Of a stretch of DNA of 64,000 nt, positions 27,985 to 39,358 are shown piece after piece; the first letter of the stretch is position 1; each line of letters starts with the position of its first letter. The DNA comes from Puccinellia tenuiflora (taxonomy: Eukaryota > Streptophyta > Magnoliopsida > Poales > Poaceae). The notes beneath the pieces were generated by a model, which had not been told where the DNA came from, did no database searches, and saw nothing but the letters and a program-made list of their open reading frames with translations. The stretch covers positions 97,796-161,795 of the forward strand of contig QRDG01000343.1 of NCBI GenBank assembly GCA_012064385.1, written 5' to 3'. A program made the position numbers and the translations under genes.

Positions 27985-29239
27985 CCGCTTGATGACGAGG
28001 TGGAATGGGTGCCGGATACCGAGGTGGCTGACCCGGATTCACCGGATTGACCCGGTTGGCCTCTTGTCTGCCCTGAACGGGTCCTGGGCCTCCCTGGCCG
28101 ACATTGCCTTGGGCAGCCTTCTGCTTTCCGGCATATACCGGATCATACGCCTGCAGCTGTTTGTTCTTGCCAGAGTTCACACTCTGGCCACGGCTTGCGC
28201 CGACATACGGCGAAGAGGCCTGTCCCTTGGACGCTCCTCCAGCATTTCCACCCGAGTAAAGGTACCCGGATCCTCCCACACCCGGATTTGCATTCTGGTA
28301 TGCCTCATTCTGCCTGTTGGCTACTGCTACCAACTTATTAACTCGGTCCTGCTGCCTACTACGAGCTTCACCGGATAAATTATGTAACTCAGCTATAGCA
28401 GCCTCAGCAGCTCTAAGATTCTTGCCTGGGGTACTATATTTCGGCCGGCCTGCCGACACATGACTAGCAGTTTTACCAGATCTAGCTCTACCATCTCTAG
28501 CTATCTCGGCATTGAGGTCTCTACCTCTAGCACGTACCTCATTTATGCGACTAACCGGGTTGGCTACCGGCGTAAAACCATGAGCGATATTGTACTCACG
28601 GAGGGATATGTCGAAGTCCTGTCTGACTTGGGCCACCACTTGAGCCTCTCGGAGTATCTCCTGACGCTGCTGTTCCAACTCCGCCTGAGTCAGAGCAACA
28701 TCTGCGCTCGGAGCCACTGGCGTCGCCAGCTTCTCGATCGCGTCCTGAAGAGGACTCGGCGTCACCGGCACAGCTGATGTACCGGCCTGCTCCGGACGAT
28801 TCTCCGGCCTCTCCAGCGGCGGGCGCGCCGTCCTGGCAGTTCTGGTGCTGACCTCGGCATCAACAACCGGGGCGGTCACCATGACCTCTGCACAGCTAGC
28901 AGCGGGACGGGCGATACGTCGGCCGCGAGCTGCGCACACAGCTGGGGGATCTGCTGCAACCTGCACCCTTTCGGGAAATCGACAGGGAACCTCGGTGGCG
29001 ACGTAGACGGTGAGGGAGCCGAACTCGATGAGGCAGCCGTTCCGGGGCAGTGGCCTGCTGCCGAAACAGCCGGCGTTGTCGCTGATGACGTTGAGCGAGC
29101 CGAACCTGTGGACAAGGCCACAGAGAACGCGCTCACCCGACTCGATGAAGGAACCCGTCCGGATGAACACACCAGCCAGCGCCGCTGCTGGCCCCACGGT
29201 GGGCGCCAACTGTCGTGGTGGTGTCACGGCAGATGCCAT
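27956..29239 (-). CDS. G3 gag N-terminal region (leader ORF starting in the LTR)
   Basis: The likely ATG is at 29239, inside the 5' LTR, giving MASAVTPPRQLAPTVGP; the PBS is translated exactly as in G2. A variable region, a predicted coiled-coil stretch (ALTQAELEQQRQEILREAQV) and Gly/Gln/Asn-rich basic sequence follow. It ends out of frame at 27956, just beyond the point where gag should continue. The distant similarity to the G2 leader ORF in position, opening residues and coiled coil suggests a conserved extension of Gag. Confidence 0.7.
   Translation of the reverse strand: MASAVTPPRQLAPTVGPAAALAGVFIRTGSFIESGERVLCGLVHRFGSLNVISDNAGCFGSRPLPRNGCLIEFGSLTVYVATEVPCRFPERVQVAADPPAVCAARGRRIARPAASCAEVMVTAPVVDAEVSTRTARTARPPLERPENRPEQAGTSAVPVTPSPLQDAIEKLATPVAPSADVALTQAELEQQRQEILREAQVVAQVRQDFDISLREYNIAHGFTPVANPVSRINEVRARGRDLNAEIARDGRARSGKTASHVSAGRPKYSTPGKNLRAAEAAIAELHNLSGEARSRQQDRVNKLVAVANRQNEAYQNANPGVGGSGYLYSGGNAGGASKGQASSPYVGASRGQSVNSGKNKQLQAYDPVYAGKQKAAQGNVGQGGPGPVQGRQEANRVNPVNPGQPPRYPAPIPPRHQAGVRVCRAGR
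29192..29209 (-). other. G3 primer binding site
   Basis: Minus strand TTGGCGCCCACCGTGGGG, one base inside the LTR at 29211. It is identical to the G2 site. Confidence 0.85.
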
Positions 29240-30126
29240 ATAGGCTTGATGTGGGGCCGATTGGACGCTGGAGGTACCGAGGAGGGCTTGCATGCACGGC
29301 GTACAGACACGAACACACACACTCACACACACACACACGCGATTTACCCAGGTTCGGGGCTCTCGTGAGGAGATAACACCCCTACTCCTGCTTGCTGCCT
29401 GATTTATATGTGGATCACAACTAGTTACAAGCTTGCTCCTTGAGCTGTATGCAAAGAGCTGCAAGATCTAAGCCTCTACCGAGTCTGAGAATAGCTCTCT
29501 GGCTATCCTCCAGCTCCCAGGAACTGCTAAGTATTTGCTCAGCGTCTCTGTGTAGCGTCTGGGGATCGTCCCTGTAAGAGGAGCCCCTGGTACCCCTTAT
29601 ATAGGGAAACCCAGGGTTACAGTGTAAAACATTGCTACTGGCGCCATACTCCTTGGTCTCCGGCCGGCACGGGCGCCGCTGCGCCATACCCAGACCGTGG
29701 CAGCGCTGGTCGCCACGGTCGCCGCTGCACCCGACAGCACGCCCAAGCCTAGGCCTAGCGCCACTGTGCCGCGCCGCACGCGTCAGAGGCGTGGCCGAGG
29801 CTTGACACGCCATCCACTTGCAGCACGCCGCCGCCCTTGTTTCGCTCCGTGTCTCAAGGAGCTTGGACCACCGTCCGAGATGACCCCATCCGGCATAGGC
29901 ATGCATCATGCTCTTGACCCGGTTTAACCCTTCCTGCATATAAGAACAACAAAGGGGACTCCGACATATAATAATCATGATCCGACATAAGTCTATGTCG
30001 GTTAACCATTACCCGGTTGACCCCGGGTAAAACCTGTATGATATGTCGGTTCTCATTGACTCGGTCAACTCCGAGTCTTTGCTTATTTTCACCTTATTGA
30101 CCCCACTCGGGGGCTTCCCCCCGACA
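29211..30126 (-). repeat. G3 5' LTR (916 bp)
   Basis: TGTCGTGG...CCCCGACA, homologous to 20800-21704. About 60-65 substitutions plus indels are visible by eye, concentrated in the last 200 bp. It is followed by CCGGC, not by the target duplication TGCAC. Confidence 0.85.
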
Positions 30127-31043
30127 CCGGCCTCACTGCCGGCCAGGCCGGGCCCAAGGCTGGGGGGCAGCCCGAATAGGCCAGCCTCATGGCCAGCCCA
30201 GGACGGGTGCGAGGCCGGGACACGACCCGAACAGGCCGGCCTCCTGGTTGGCCCAAGGCTGGGGTGAAGGCCGGGCGTGCACGCATGCAAGCGGCCAGTC
30301 AAAGCTGCGACCGGCGCGTGCCGGCGCGGTGACCGCGGCACGGTGGCGTTCGACTACGACGGCCAGATGCGCGCGGGGAGCGAGAAGAGGGAGAGGAAGA
30401 GAGGGCACAGGGCGAGGAACTCACCCTCGAGCCGGGGCTGCTCTTGGCGGAGACGGGGATGGGGGTGGCGAGGAGCTCGGCGTGCAGCGGCCAGACGCGG
30501 GGAAGTCGAGGACGCAGACGACGGTCCCGGGCTTCCCGGCCTGATTCCGTAGGTGGGGAGGGGGAGAAGGATGCGGGGATGACTTCTACTAGCGCAATTA
30601 GCTCGGGACAGCCTAGGATGACGGCGATGCGGCGTCGAGCGGCAGCGGCCGGCGTTGGTCGCGGGAGAGGAACAACGAGGGGAACGAGAGAGCAGGGGAA
30701 GGGAAAGGGCAGACGAGGTCTTCTGCGTCGTGGGCGTGTGTCCTTGACTAGCAGGGGGGCCACTGCGTCGCGCTTGCCTGCGAGGCCACGGCGGCAGGGC
30801 GGCATGGGCGCCGGCCCTGTCGCCACAGTGGAGGGAGGGGAGGATACTTTTGCAAAATCCCCCTGGCTCCAGTTTTCTTTAATTGCAAAAAGGTCTAGGA
30901 GCCATCTAAGTGATTTAAAAAGGGCATTTAAACATTTTTATAAAATTTGCAAAAATTCAAGTGGGCTCTCAATATCATCTAGTAGCTCCACAAAATTTGG
31001 GGTGGCAAAATAAAATGTTTTGCACCACATTTGTTCTTGGAGT
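30127..31043. other. Foreign segment resembling a G4-type LTR
   Basis: The GC-rich part (GGCCGGCC-type palindromes, 30127-30830) and the AT-rich part (30840-31043, e.g. CCCCCTGGCTCCAGTTTTCTTTAATTG) parallel 37960-38880 in the G4 LTR, at clearly lower identity. It starts abruptly at the G3 LTR end and stops at the N. The frames within it are GC artefacts. It looks like the flank of a different G3-family insertion joined here. Confidence 0.65.
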
Positions 31044-31085
31044 NATTTTACCATATTGACCCCACTCGGGGGCTTCCCTCCGACA
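31044..31085. other. Ambiguous base (N) and second copy of the G3 LTR terminus
   Basis: N at 31044 is the only undetermined base in the window. The next 41 bases match the end of the LTR at 21664-21704 exactly by eye and abut the target duplication TGCAC. This is a contig join or gap-fill point. Confidence 0.8.
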
Positions 31086-32330
31086 TGCACTCTCTCTTTA
31101 ATATAGTGTGGCAAATGAGTAGACATAGATTTAACATATGAGATTGCAAACAAGGTTAATGACATGTTACTAATTATATGGGCATCACGTCCTAACATAG
31201 AGACCTTTTGATTATTAGTCTCACTTATACTCCACCAAGATGTGAACTAAATCATGCACCTTAGTAATTAAGATAACATCAGAGTATAGCTTTAAGATTG
31301 ATGACATGAAGTGAAAATAAACACATAATGGATCTAGTCTTAGGTAGAGGCATGTCACTCCTCCTACCCTACAACATAGTATTTTCGTTTATCCCTAGTG
31401 AGGTAACAAAGTAAGGTAAACACCCAATGGATCATGATATTAAGTTGTCAGCTTATCACTTCACCACCCCCGTTACTCCAACTAATGCACACGTTCCCCC
31501 ACACACACTCTCATAAACATGCTTGATCATAACAAGGATACAAGAACGGGGTACATAATATGCATCTACTTTCATAACTGAAATATAACATTGCAATCTC
31601 AACATATATTAACTCATAGAAAGATCCACCACAATGGTAATACAACGGTGACCGTAATCATGTTCAGCAGCTCATACTGTGCTAATTAGTGAAGCTCAAG
31701 AGAGAGAGAGATACATATGCTACTGCCACAAACCCATAGTCCAGAGGTGGACTACTCCCTCTTCATCATGGAGACGGTGGAGATGTCGATGGAGAAGAAG
31801 GAGACCTCTCCGGCAGGGCTCCGCCGGAGTTTTCCCCCTCCAATCTGCAGCCTCCTAGTCTCTGTTTCTTGTTTCTCTCGTGTGGCGGCTCTCCCTTCGG
31901 AGAACGTCGGGGGGCTCTTTATATAGCGTTTTTAGGTCACGAGGAAGCTTCTGGGCGAAGGATCGATGCAAACGGGGCCACGAGGGCCAATTGGGATAGG
32001 CCCACGCGGCTACAGTACCTGGCCGCGTGGGACCCACCCTTTTGGTCCTCCGGCCTCCGTTCGTTGACTTCTTTCGCTCCTAAATTTTCTCCTTCCAAAA
32101 TATTGACCCCCGTAAATTTATAGCTCATTATGACGACGTTAGGTTCCTGAAACAAATAAGGAAAGAAATAGGGGTTTTCTGCTTGCACAGGATTAATTCC
32201 ATAAAAAGGGGAAATCATTATTAATTACCAAAAATCATTAAATAACAGTAATATACCCTTATATTATGCAAATATGATTGGAATATGACTATTATAGTGC
32301 AAAGTTCATGTATGCATTTTAGATGCATCA
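31086..32330 (-). repeat. G1 5' LTR, part 2
   Basis: Continues 20545-20799; matches 4420-5675 with ~30 differences. Ends at GATGCATCA, followed by GAGGG (32331-32335). TATATAAAG (minus strand, ~31917-31925) is the probable TATA box. Confidence 0.9.
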
Positions 32331-32488
32331 GAGGGTTATTGGTGTCACGACTGGAGGTGCTCTTAGCTACTACTCTGGCTGTGCTGCTACCAATTCAGCT
32401 AGGACTCAAGGATAGGAGGCGTGACCGCTCACTCCACCTTCAACTTTCTGGGTTTTGTCGGCGGTCTAGAAAACATACTATTTAATCT
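32331..32488. other. Right half of the sequence interrupted by G1
   Basis: Resumes from 3890 after the GAGGG duplication. No recognisable gene. Confidence 0.5.
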
Positions 32489-32622
32489 CCCTGTTTTAAA
32501 ATATAAGATGTTCTAGTTTTTTCTAAAATAGATGTGCCTTGACAGTTTCAGCTTGTAGATTTGCTCATTTCGATCCGAATTGAATCTATATTAAGATGTT
32601 TAAAACATCTTATAATTAAAAA
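32489..32622. mobile_element. Diverged Stowaway-like MITE
   Basis: CTCCCTGTTTTAAAATATAAGATGTT at the left and an inverted AACATCTTATAATT at the right are typical of Stowaway families in Triticeae. The outer right end is eroded, so the TA duplication cannot be confirmed. Confidence 0.5.
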
Positions 32623-32761
32623 GGAAAAAATTTCGCAATCGAACTGATTTTCGCTACCAGTCATATAGCATAGCGCCTCATGTGCTAGCAAGAATCAAGG
32701 ATTTGGTTACCAAATTAAAAAAATCTCAGGGACAGCAAGATTTAGAAAAATAATTTGAAAT

Positions 32762-33240
32762 TTGAATATAAATGTTAAACAAATGTAAGATAAGAATCCA
32801 TCTTGAAATCAAACGGCCGGACCGATATTTTTTGACCGGTAAACTTATTTACCGGTGGACCGGTAACGGTGATTTTTTGACCGGTAACCTGATAGGAATA
32901 TAGGATGGAGTGGACTGGTAGTATATGTCTTGCAAACGCTTGCAAAGTTCTTAGTCAACCCAAAAAGCCCTTCTGGACACTATTGGTTGGTAGCTCTCAA
33001 CATCAAGGCACGAAGATTCGAAATATTAGACTCCCTGTCAAGCAAGACAGAGGCGCTAATGATGGATATAAATGTTTAAAAATTTAAAATTATGTTTTGA
33101 AGATAAGAATTCGTCTTGAATTCAAATGGACCGATATTTTTTAACCGATAAACTTATTTACTAGTGGACCGGTAACCGTGATATCTTGACCGTAACCTGA
33201 TAGGAATATAGGATGGAGTGGACTGGTAGTATATGTCTCA
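32762..33240. repeat. Tandem direct duplication, period ~309 bp, ACCGGT-rich
   Basis: ATATAAATGTTAAAC...ACCGATATTTTTTGACCGGTAA...GGAATATAGGATGGAGTGG at ~32762-32928 recurs at ~33063-33240. Unit 1 is denser in ACCGGT palindromes. Origin unknown, perhaps a decayed DNA transposon. Confidence 0.6.
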
Positions 33241-34019
33241 ACACGAGTCGTATCGAGGAAGGCTCCTTGCTGATGACGAAGGCAAGTGCGCCTAGAGCCA
33301 AGCTATGTTGCTAGCTGCGCAACGTGATGATGTCCGACTTGACCGGTGTAAGAGACGACGCGACGTGACACTGTAGATCGCATTGACTAAACTGTGAGCC
33401 TTTTTTTCCTTCGTTCACACGAACTGCGTTCATGGCTGCCCAACGTCTGGCGCGCAGATCAAGCACCTCCTGCACACGTCGCCGCTGCACCAGTTCGTCT
33501 GGAAAAGTCACTTCGGCTGCAGACAGTCACTGCGCTATGCATGCGCGGTCACCGGCGGCAAGGTCGACATGCTCCGGCGGAGCTACCCTTGAGGCTACCT
33601 TGATTTTTTTTCGGATATACTCCATATATGTTTTTTCTGAACAATTTAAATGGTTAAATGTTAAAACGGATTTCACATGAAAAAGGTTATGTCCGTTCTA
33701 ATAAAACACATGCGTAGAATAACTTGACGCTATTTATGTCTTTGTCTCAATTTTTTGAGTTCGCCCTAACATTGATTTTTTTCCTACTCCACTGCTGATG
33801 CTCGTCGTTCATGTTAGCGCAGTCTTCCTGCACCCAACGTTACCTTTGTCATGGCTGACTTATTAGTCGCTGATCTCTCCCACTAGCGTTCTACAGTTTA
33901 CCAGTTTGGTCTCACTGAACGTATGCATGCTCTTGCTCTGAGAGTGATTGGTTTGTGGTAACCCTAGCTACTCCATACTATCACGCAGAAAATCTCTTTG
34001 GCCCTCGTCACAATAGGAA
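33241..34019. other. No gene seen
   Basis: Low-copy-looking sequence. Short frames (33394-33680) have no domain. It lies between the 309-bp duplication and the DNA transposon. Confidence 0.4.
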
Positions 34020-34459
34020 TGAGGCTAGGTGCCGACGGCCGCCCGCTACGCCGACGGCAATTTGTCGGGGCCGTCGGCGTAGTTTTCTGGCAGGCCAGCC
34101 GGTCGAGGGGGCCGTCGGCGTAGAATGGTTTTGCCGACGCCCACCGTCGGCATATATGGTCACAGGGCTACGCCGTTTGCCGTCGGCATAGATATGATTT
34201 TTTTCTATTTTTTATTTAATATGAAATAATTCATATCTTTAAATCCGTAAATCGAAATTTAACAAATAAAACGTCTAAATCGATTAGAAAAATTAGAGGA
34301 ATCCAAATATGAGATCCATATAATCTTTTTCACCATGCATATGACTTTTTGTAACATATTTTTGGTACTTGCTTACTTAAAAGTCATTTTTGGCACTTAA
34401 AAATGGAAAATCATATTTATGAAAATCATTGTGGAAATTATTTTTGACACTTAAACAAT

Positions 34460-35567
34460 GCACTTATAAGGTGGTGTACTATTTTCTATCTATTTGGATG
34501 TTACTCTTTCGGTGAGCCGTTTTGGTAACTGTTTCACAAAAAAAGACTGTTTTGACACTAAAAAAATGAAAAATGGGTTTTTTATTCAGCGAAAATCCTA
34601 AACCCCTTAGTCAATACTATTCTACAGCCAAGATACACCAGTGTGTCCAACATTGTCGCATTCCGACATTTTTTGCTATGTTAAATGTCATACTCTAGCT
34701 CATTTCAATCGAAAACCATACATATTTGTACCTCGTAGCAGCTCATTTCTGTGAAGGTTTTTTTATAAAACCTCTATAACTCATGTTTATAATTTTTTCA
34801 GCTGGTAGGTCACATAAAAGGATGCCATGTGAATGTTTTTCATTTTTTTGATTTTTTTTGAATTAGTTATGTCTAACTCTAGCCTGAAACCGAGACCGTA
34901 AACCCTAACGATAAACCTAAACCTAACCGTAACTTCGATCCAGCAAAAACCAGAAAGTATACATTGTGGATATAAAAGTGATTTTTTCAAAAAATCATGA
35001 CCAAAATATGTGGCACTCGTAGTTCAAATCAAAACCATTTCCAGCGAAATCGGCAGGAATTTATCTGAATTGTTTGAAATACCTAAATTTGTTTTTATAT
35101 CCAAACCCAGGCTTAAATACACTTATAAGGTGGTCTACTATTTTCTATCTATTTGGATGTTCCACTTTCGGTGAGCCGTTTTGGTAGCTGCTTCACAAAA
35201 AAAGCCTGTTTTGACATAAAAAAAATGAAAAATGGGTTTTTTATTCAACGAAAACCCTAAACCCCTTAGTCAATACTATTTTACAACCAAGATACACCAG
35301 TGTGTCAAATATTGCCGCATTCCGACATTTTTTGCTACGTTAAATGTCATACTTTAGCTCATTTCAGTCGAAAACCATACATCTTTGTTCCTCGTAGCTC
35401 ATTTCTATGAAGGTTTTTTGTAAAAACCTCTATAACTCATGTTTATAATTTTTTCCAGGTGGTAGGTCACATAAAAGGATGCCATGTGAAGGTTTTCCAT
35501 TTTTTTTTGATTTTTTTGAATTAGTTATGTCTAACCCTATCGATAAACCTAAACCTAACTGTAACTT
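34460..35567. repeat. ~660-bp direct repeats, left block
   Basis: One partial and one nearly full unit. Landmarks are CACTTATAAGGTGGT, TTTCGGTGAGCCGTTTTGGTA, CCAGTGTGTC, CGCATTCCGACATTTTTTGCTA and AAACCTAAACCTAAC. They continue at 44932 after G4. No coding capacity. Confidence 0.75.
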
Positions 35568-38500
35568 TGTAGCGCCCCGACCCTGGAATTATACAAAGAG
35601 GCTATGTAACCCACAGGATATGCTACACAATCGAAGGGCATAGAATTACCGCTCCCACGCAACACATCGATCGTGCCATAAACATTGGCATAGCTATCAA
35701 TGTATAAAACAGAGATCAAGACTTGTGGAACAACCGGCACATTGCAGACTCTACAACACAAAAACATATAGCAACTCATATATGAGAAGATACAAGTATT
35801 ACACATAAAAGGGTTCACCGACCCATCAGTACATCATGCGGAAGCGAAGTAGTGTTGTCTAGTACAACAAGATCTAAATATATGGCCTAAGAGGGCTACA
35901 CATAAACAATCCCATCCAGCTTGTTCCACGGTCCCAAGCTGCCACCTGGGAACCCCGAACTACTTGTCGATGTCCAGGAAGAAACCACCTGGCTGCTCGG
36001 TGTCGTCCTCCTCTGAAACAAATTATAAAAGCAGTAAAGAGAGACTGAGTACGACGTACTCGCAAGTTTAGTAGGGCGATATAGGCCCAATGCTGACGGA
36101 GTCTCTAAAGCTGTATAGTATCTATTTTGTAGAAAGCTAATTTTTCCTTTACAAAAGATATAAAAAGACCCATGGCATTGTCTACTCAGAATGTTTTCTA
36201 AAAAGGGGTAAGAGAGTAACTTTCATCTTCGGTTCTCGTCAAACCAACTTGTAGCCAAAATCATCTCTCATCTCCACCAAAGGCACCCCCCGAATCACCC
36301 TCGAAGAAATGAACCTTTATCACACGTTGATTATGCAACCTTTAGCTGCCAAATTAATTAGGTTAAGGTTCTCTATGATCTTATCGTCTATTCCCAAGTC
36401 GTCCATAACCGCGGACACGGCTTTTCAAAAAGATTTGATCCTGCAGGGGTGTACTAATTTACCCATTGGTACCGTCCGGCTCACCTGATTGGCCCTCTTT
36501 CGGGGAAGGCCGGCGAGTGGGCGTGGTTAGACCTTTACATTGCATGAGGCTTACTCAAGGACCATCAGTGTGCGGAAGGACAGGTTCAGCGCCTCCAACG
36601 CCCTGCCCCGCGGCCACATCCTAAACACCACCGTCCTCATCGTTTATTTTCCACCCACACAACTCACGTGCAAATGGAAATAGCAAACTAGAGGACCCTT
36701 GACAAGCCCGTCACAAATTATTCAGTCAGTAAGGAGCCCATACTCCCACCAATGGAAGCACGCTCATCTTGGTTCAAGAGGTAAAGAACTCGCACCTAGG
36801 GGCAAGAATGTGGCAAAACACCATCCCGATGGCAACTCATCCAAGCCTTCTTAGCATTTTAATTAAGGTACCACAAGTAACCACCATGCCCGAATCATTC
36901 CATCAACCTCATCATTATGGAATTTAATCAACAGACATAACTAGCATTCGACTAAGCATGGCTAAGCATAGCTAAGCATATAAATACAACAGTTATATTC
37001 TTGTCTACGGCCAACACATCAAACCTAGGGTTCATAGGTAGGGATACATGTATTGGTTCGGGGGAAGACATGCATACATAGGATATTCTAGCATTGACCA
37101 AAATTGTCATTGGAATCGCATGCAATTTTATAGTAGATAAAATAAGTTTATAAAAGCAATAGGATGCTAGATGCCAAGAAGGTTAGGTTATCTCTTGCCT
37201 TGCTGCCGGGGCGTGTAGTATGGCTCGTCGGGGTAGGTAGGGTTAATCTCGACTCCGGAATCTATCTATACCCAAAATAATAACAAAGGAACAAATAAAT
37301 AACACGAAGGCAAGATGCAATGCACAGTCACATGATGACATGACAAGTTTATGCAAAGGTATCATCATTTAATTTATCTAACAAATTAAATGGAGTTGCA
37401 AATAATTAGTGCAATTATTTGGAAACAACCCCATATTTATCTTAGTGACCACATTATTTATAAAGTTACATTACAAAGAATTGGCTCAAATATGCATGAA
37501 CATGACATGATTAAATAGATATTGTTCTTCCGATCATTTTGGTACCTCATTTGTGAATTTCCAATTATCAATGATTAAATAGTGAATTAAATGATTATTT
37601 GAATTTAATTCATTTAATCATTTAAGGAATAACATCAAATAAAAATTTGTGAGCGTGATATGATATTAGCATGGTTTGATAGCATTTGAAGTGCTGATCA
37701 CATTGATATTTTATTCATAATTTTTGGTTAAATATTTAACAAGTTTTGATTTTTCCCAATTTGGTATTATTTAAGCCATTTTAGGAATTTTAAAATAAAC
37801 AGCATGAATATAAATTCAAAAGACCATTACAATGGTTCTAACATGTAGAGTTTGTTTTTCTGAACAATTTGATATATTGTTTGATAAATTTGAAACAGTA
37901 TTCAAATAGTTATTAATTATTTGAATTTAAATAAAAACTGCTTTTACTGTTTGGGCCGGCCCACGGGTCGGCCCAGGCCGGTTTCAGGCCGGGATGGTGC
38001 CTGAGGCGGCCGGCCTCCTGGCCGGCCCAGACTGGGGCCAGGACGGGCTCCTTTCGGAGGCAGCCGGCCTCGTGGCCGGCCTAGACCGATGCCAGGCCGG
38101 GCAGGCTCCCGAGCCAGCCGGCCCCAAGGCCGGCCTAGGCCGGTTCCCTGGCCGGCACGACCGGGACGGCGACGGCGGCGGCGTTACGGTGACGACGGCG
38201 AGGAAGAGAGGAAGGGGAGCGGGAGAGGGCCAGGAGGAACGCAAAAACTCACCCCGTTGTGGTGGTGCTCGCGGTGGTGGAAGGGGATGTTCGGAGAAGA
38301 AGGAATCGACCCCGGCGGGCGTCGGTCGTGGTCGAGGCAGTCGCGGACGGATTCGTCGGAACCGAGCTACCCCGGCTCGATTCCGCCGGTGAGGAGGGAG
38401 GGGGACGCGGCGGAGGAGATGGCAGCGTTGGCTCGCTCCGGAGAGGCTCCAAATGGTGGCAATTTGACGGCGACGGCGACGTCTCCGTGTTGGCAGCACG

Positions 38501-39358
38501 GGGAAGCTAGGGTTGTTCTCGATCCGGAAAAAGGGGGGACGAGGAGGAGAGAGTGAGGGGAGCAGGTGGCGACGGTCGGGGGCCTCCTTACCCCTAGGGG
38601 GCCACGGCATTCTGCGGCACAGGAAGGGCACGGCGGTAGAGCGGCATGGGCGCTCCACTGTGGCGACAGTGAGGAGGGAGACAAACCTTTAGCGAAAACC
38701 CCCTGGTGCCAATTACTTTATTTGCAAACAGGTCCAGCAGCCCCTTTGGCGATTTAAAACAGGCACTAAACAATTTTTATAAATTCTACAAGACTTTATA
38801 AAGCCTCCCCTTGACAGGTAGAAGCTTCATAAAAATTTGGGCTCCAAAATAAATTGTTTTGACCCACATTTGTTCATAGGGTTTAAATATAATCATTTTT
38901 ATAATTTCGAAAATCTACTTATTTGGAGCACTTAAGAATTTCCAAAAATAATGAAATTAATCATGGAGGCTCCCAACATATTAATGAAGCTCCCCAAAAT
39001 TTTATCTTGAATTTTTGGAAAGTTTAACTTGGTTTCAAAAATAGAATTTGAATTGAACCAATTTGGAATTCTCAAATTTATTTCTTTGTTTGGCAAGAAA
39101 TTGCCTTTGACAATATTTATAAAATGTATTCTGGGAACTTCCTGGACAAATAGGAAATTCAAGAATAATTTGGTTTTGCCATTTTGGGCAATGCATTTAG
39201 TTTGGGATTTTTGGGATGGGTTTTGCTTCCTTTGTTTTAATTTCCAAGTGTTGCTTTATTTAAATTTAGCAATTTAAATGGATGCCATGATGCAATGTTG
39301 CAAAGAAAAAAGTGAAAATTTGGCCCATATTTTAGGGTACCAAACTGGGGCTATTACA
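35568..39358 (-). repeat. G4 3' LTR (3791 bp, complete)
   Basis: Includes a GC-rich core (37955-38680) with GGCCGGCC palindromes. Reading frames on both strands there are composition artefacts. It carries ~775 bp (about 36290-37064) and ~86 bp (about 38112-38197) that are missing from the other LTR. Confidence 0.85.

Larger units (their letters stand above)
20800..31085 (-). mobile_element. G3: Tat-like Ty3/Gypsy element in the G1 LTR; right end probably misassembled
   Basis: The outer ends are TGTCGTGG (20800) and CCGACA (31085), with target duplication TGCAC at 20795-20799 and 31086-31090. A coherent element runs from the LTR at 29211-30126 (5', minus strand) through PBS, gag, protease, RT, two RNase H domains and integrase to the LTR at 20800-21704. 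But the 5' LTR ends at 30126, not at the target duplication. Then come 917 bp of unrelated sequence, an N, and a second 41-bp copy of the LTR end. LTR divergence is ~7% by hand count, above that of the host LTRs. No antisense ORF is seen. Confidence 0.75.
3891..32330 (-). mobile_element. G1: defective Athila-like Ty3/Gypsy retrotransposon carrying two nested insertions
   Basis: The ends are TGATG...CATCA, flanked by GAGGG at 3886-3890 and 32331-32335. In element order (minus strand): 5' LTR (32330 to 20545, split by G3), primer binding site (20534-20517), a gag-protease reading frame (20215 to 6323, split by G2), a short tail with no pol, and the 3' LTR (5675 to 3891). The gag type, the LTR length of ~1.8 kb and the PBS point to the Athila group. 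Reverse transcriptase, RNase H and integrase are absent, so the element is non-autonomous or internally deleted. My hand count of LTR differences is ~35 in ~1500 bp (~2.4%). Confidence 0.88.

Noticed and set aside
30187..31013. Open frames at 30187-31013 as host genes
   Set aside because: They lie in a G4-type LTR fragment and share its composition; no domain.
20800..31085. G3 as a normal complete element with LTRs 20800-21704 and 29211-31085
   Set aside because: A 1.9-kb right LTR would be required; the extra 917 bp is unrelated to the left LTR and precedes an N.
37984..38658. Long open frames in the GC-rich G4 LTR (both strands)
   Set aside because: Arg/Pro/Ser-rich frames open on opposite strands over the same bases, repeated in the other LTR with frame breaks; this reflects GC composition.
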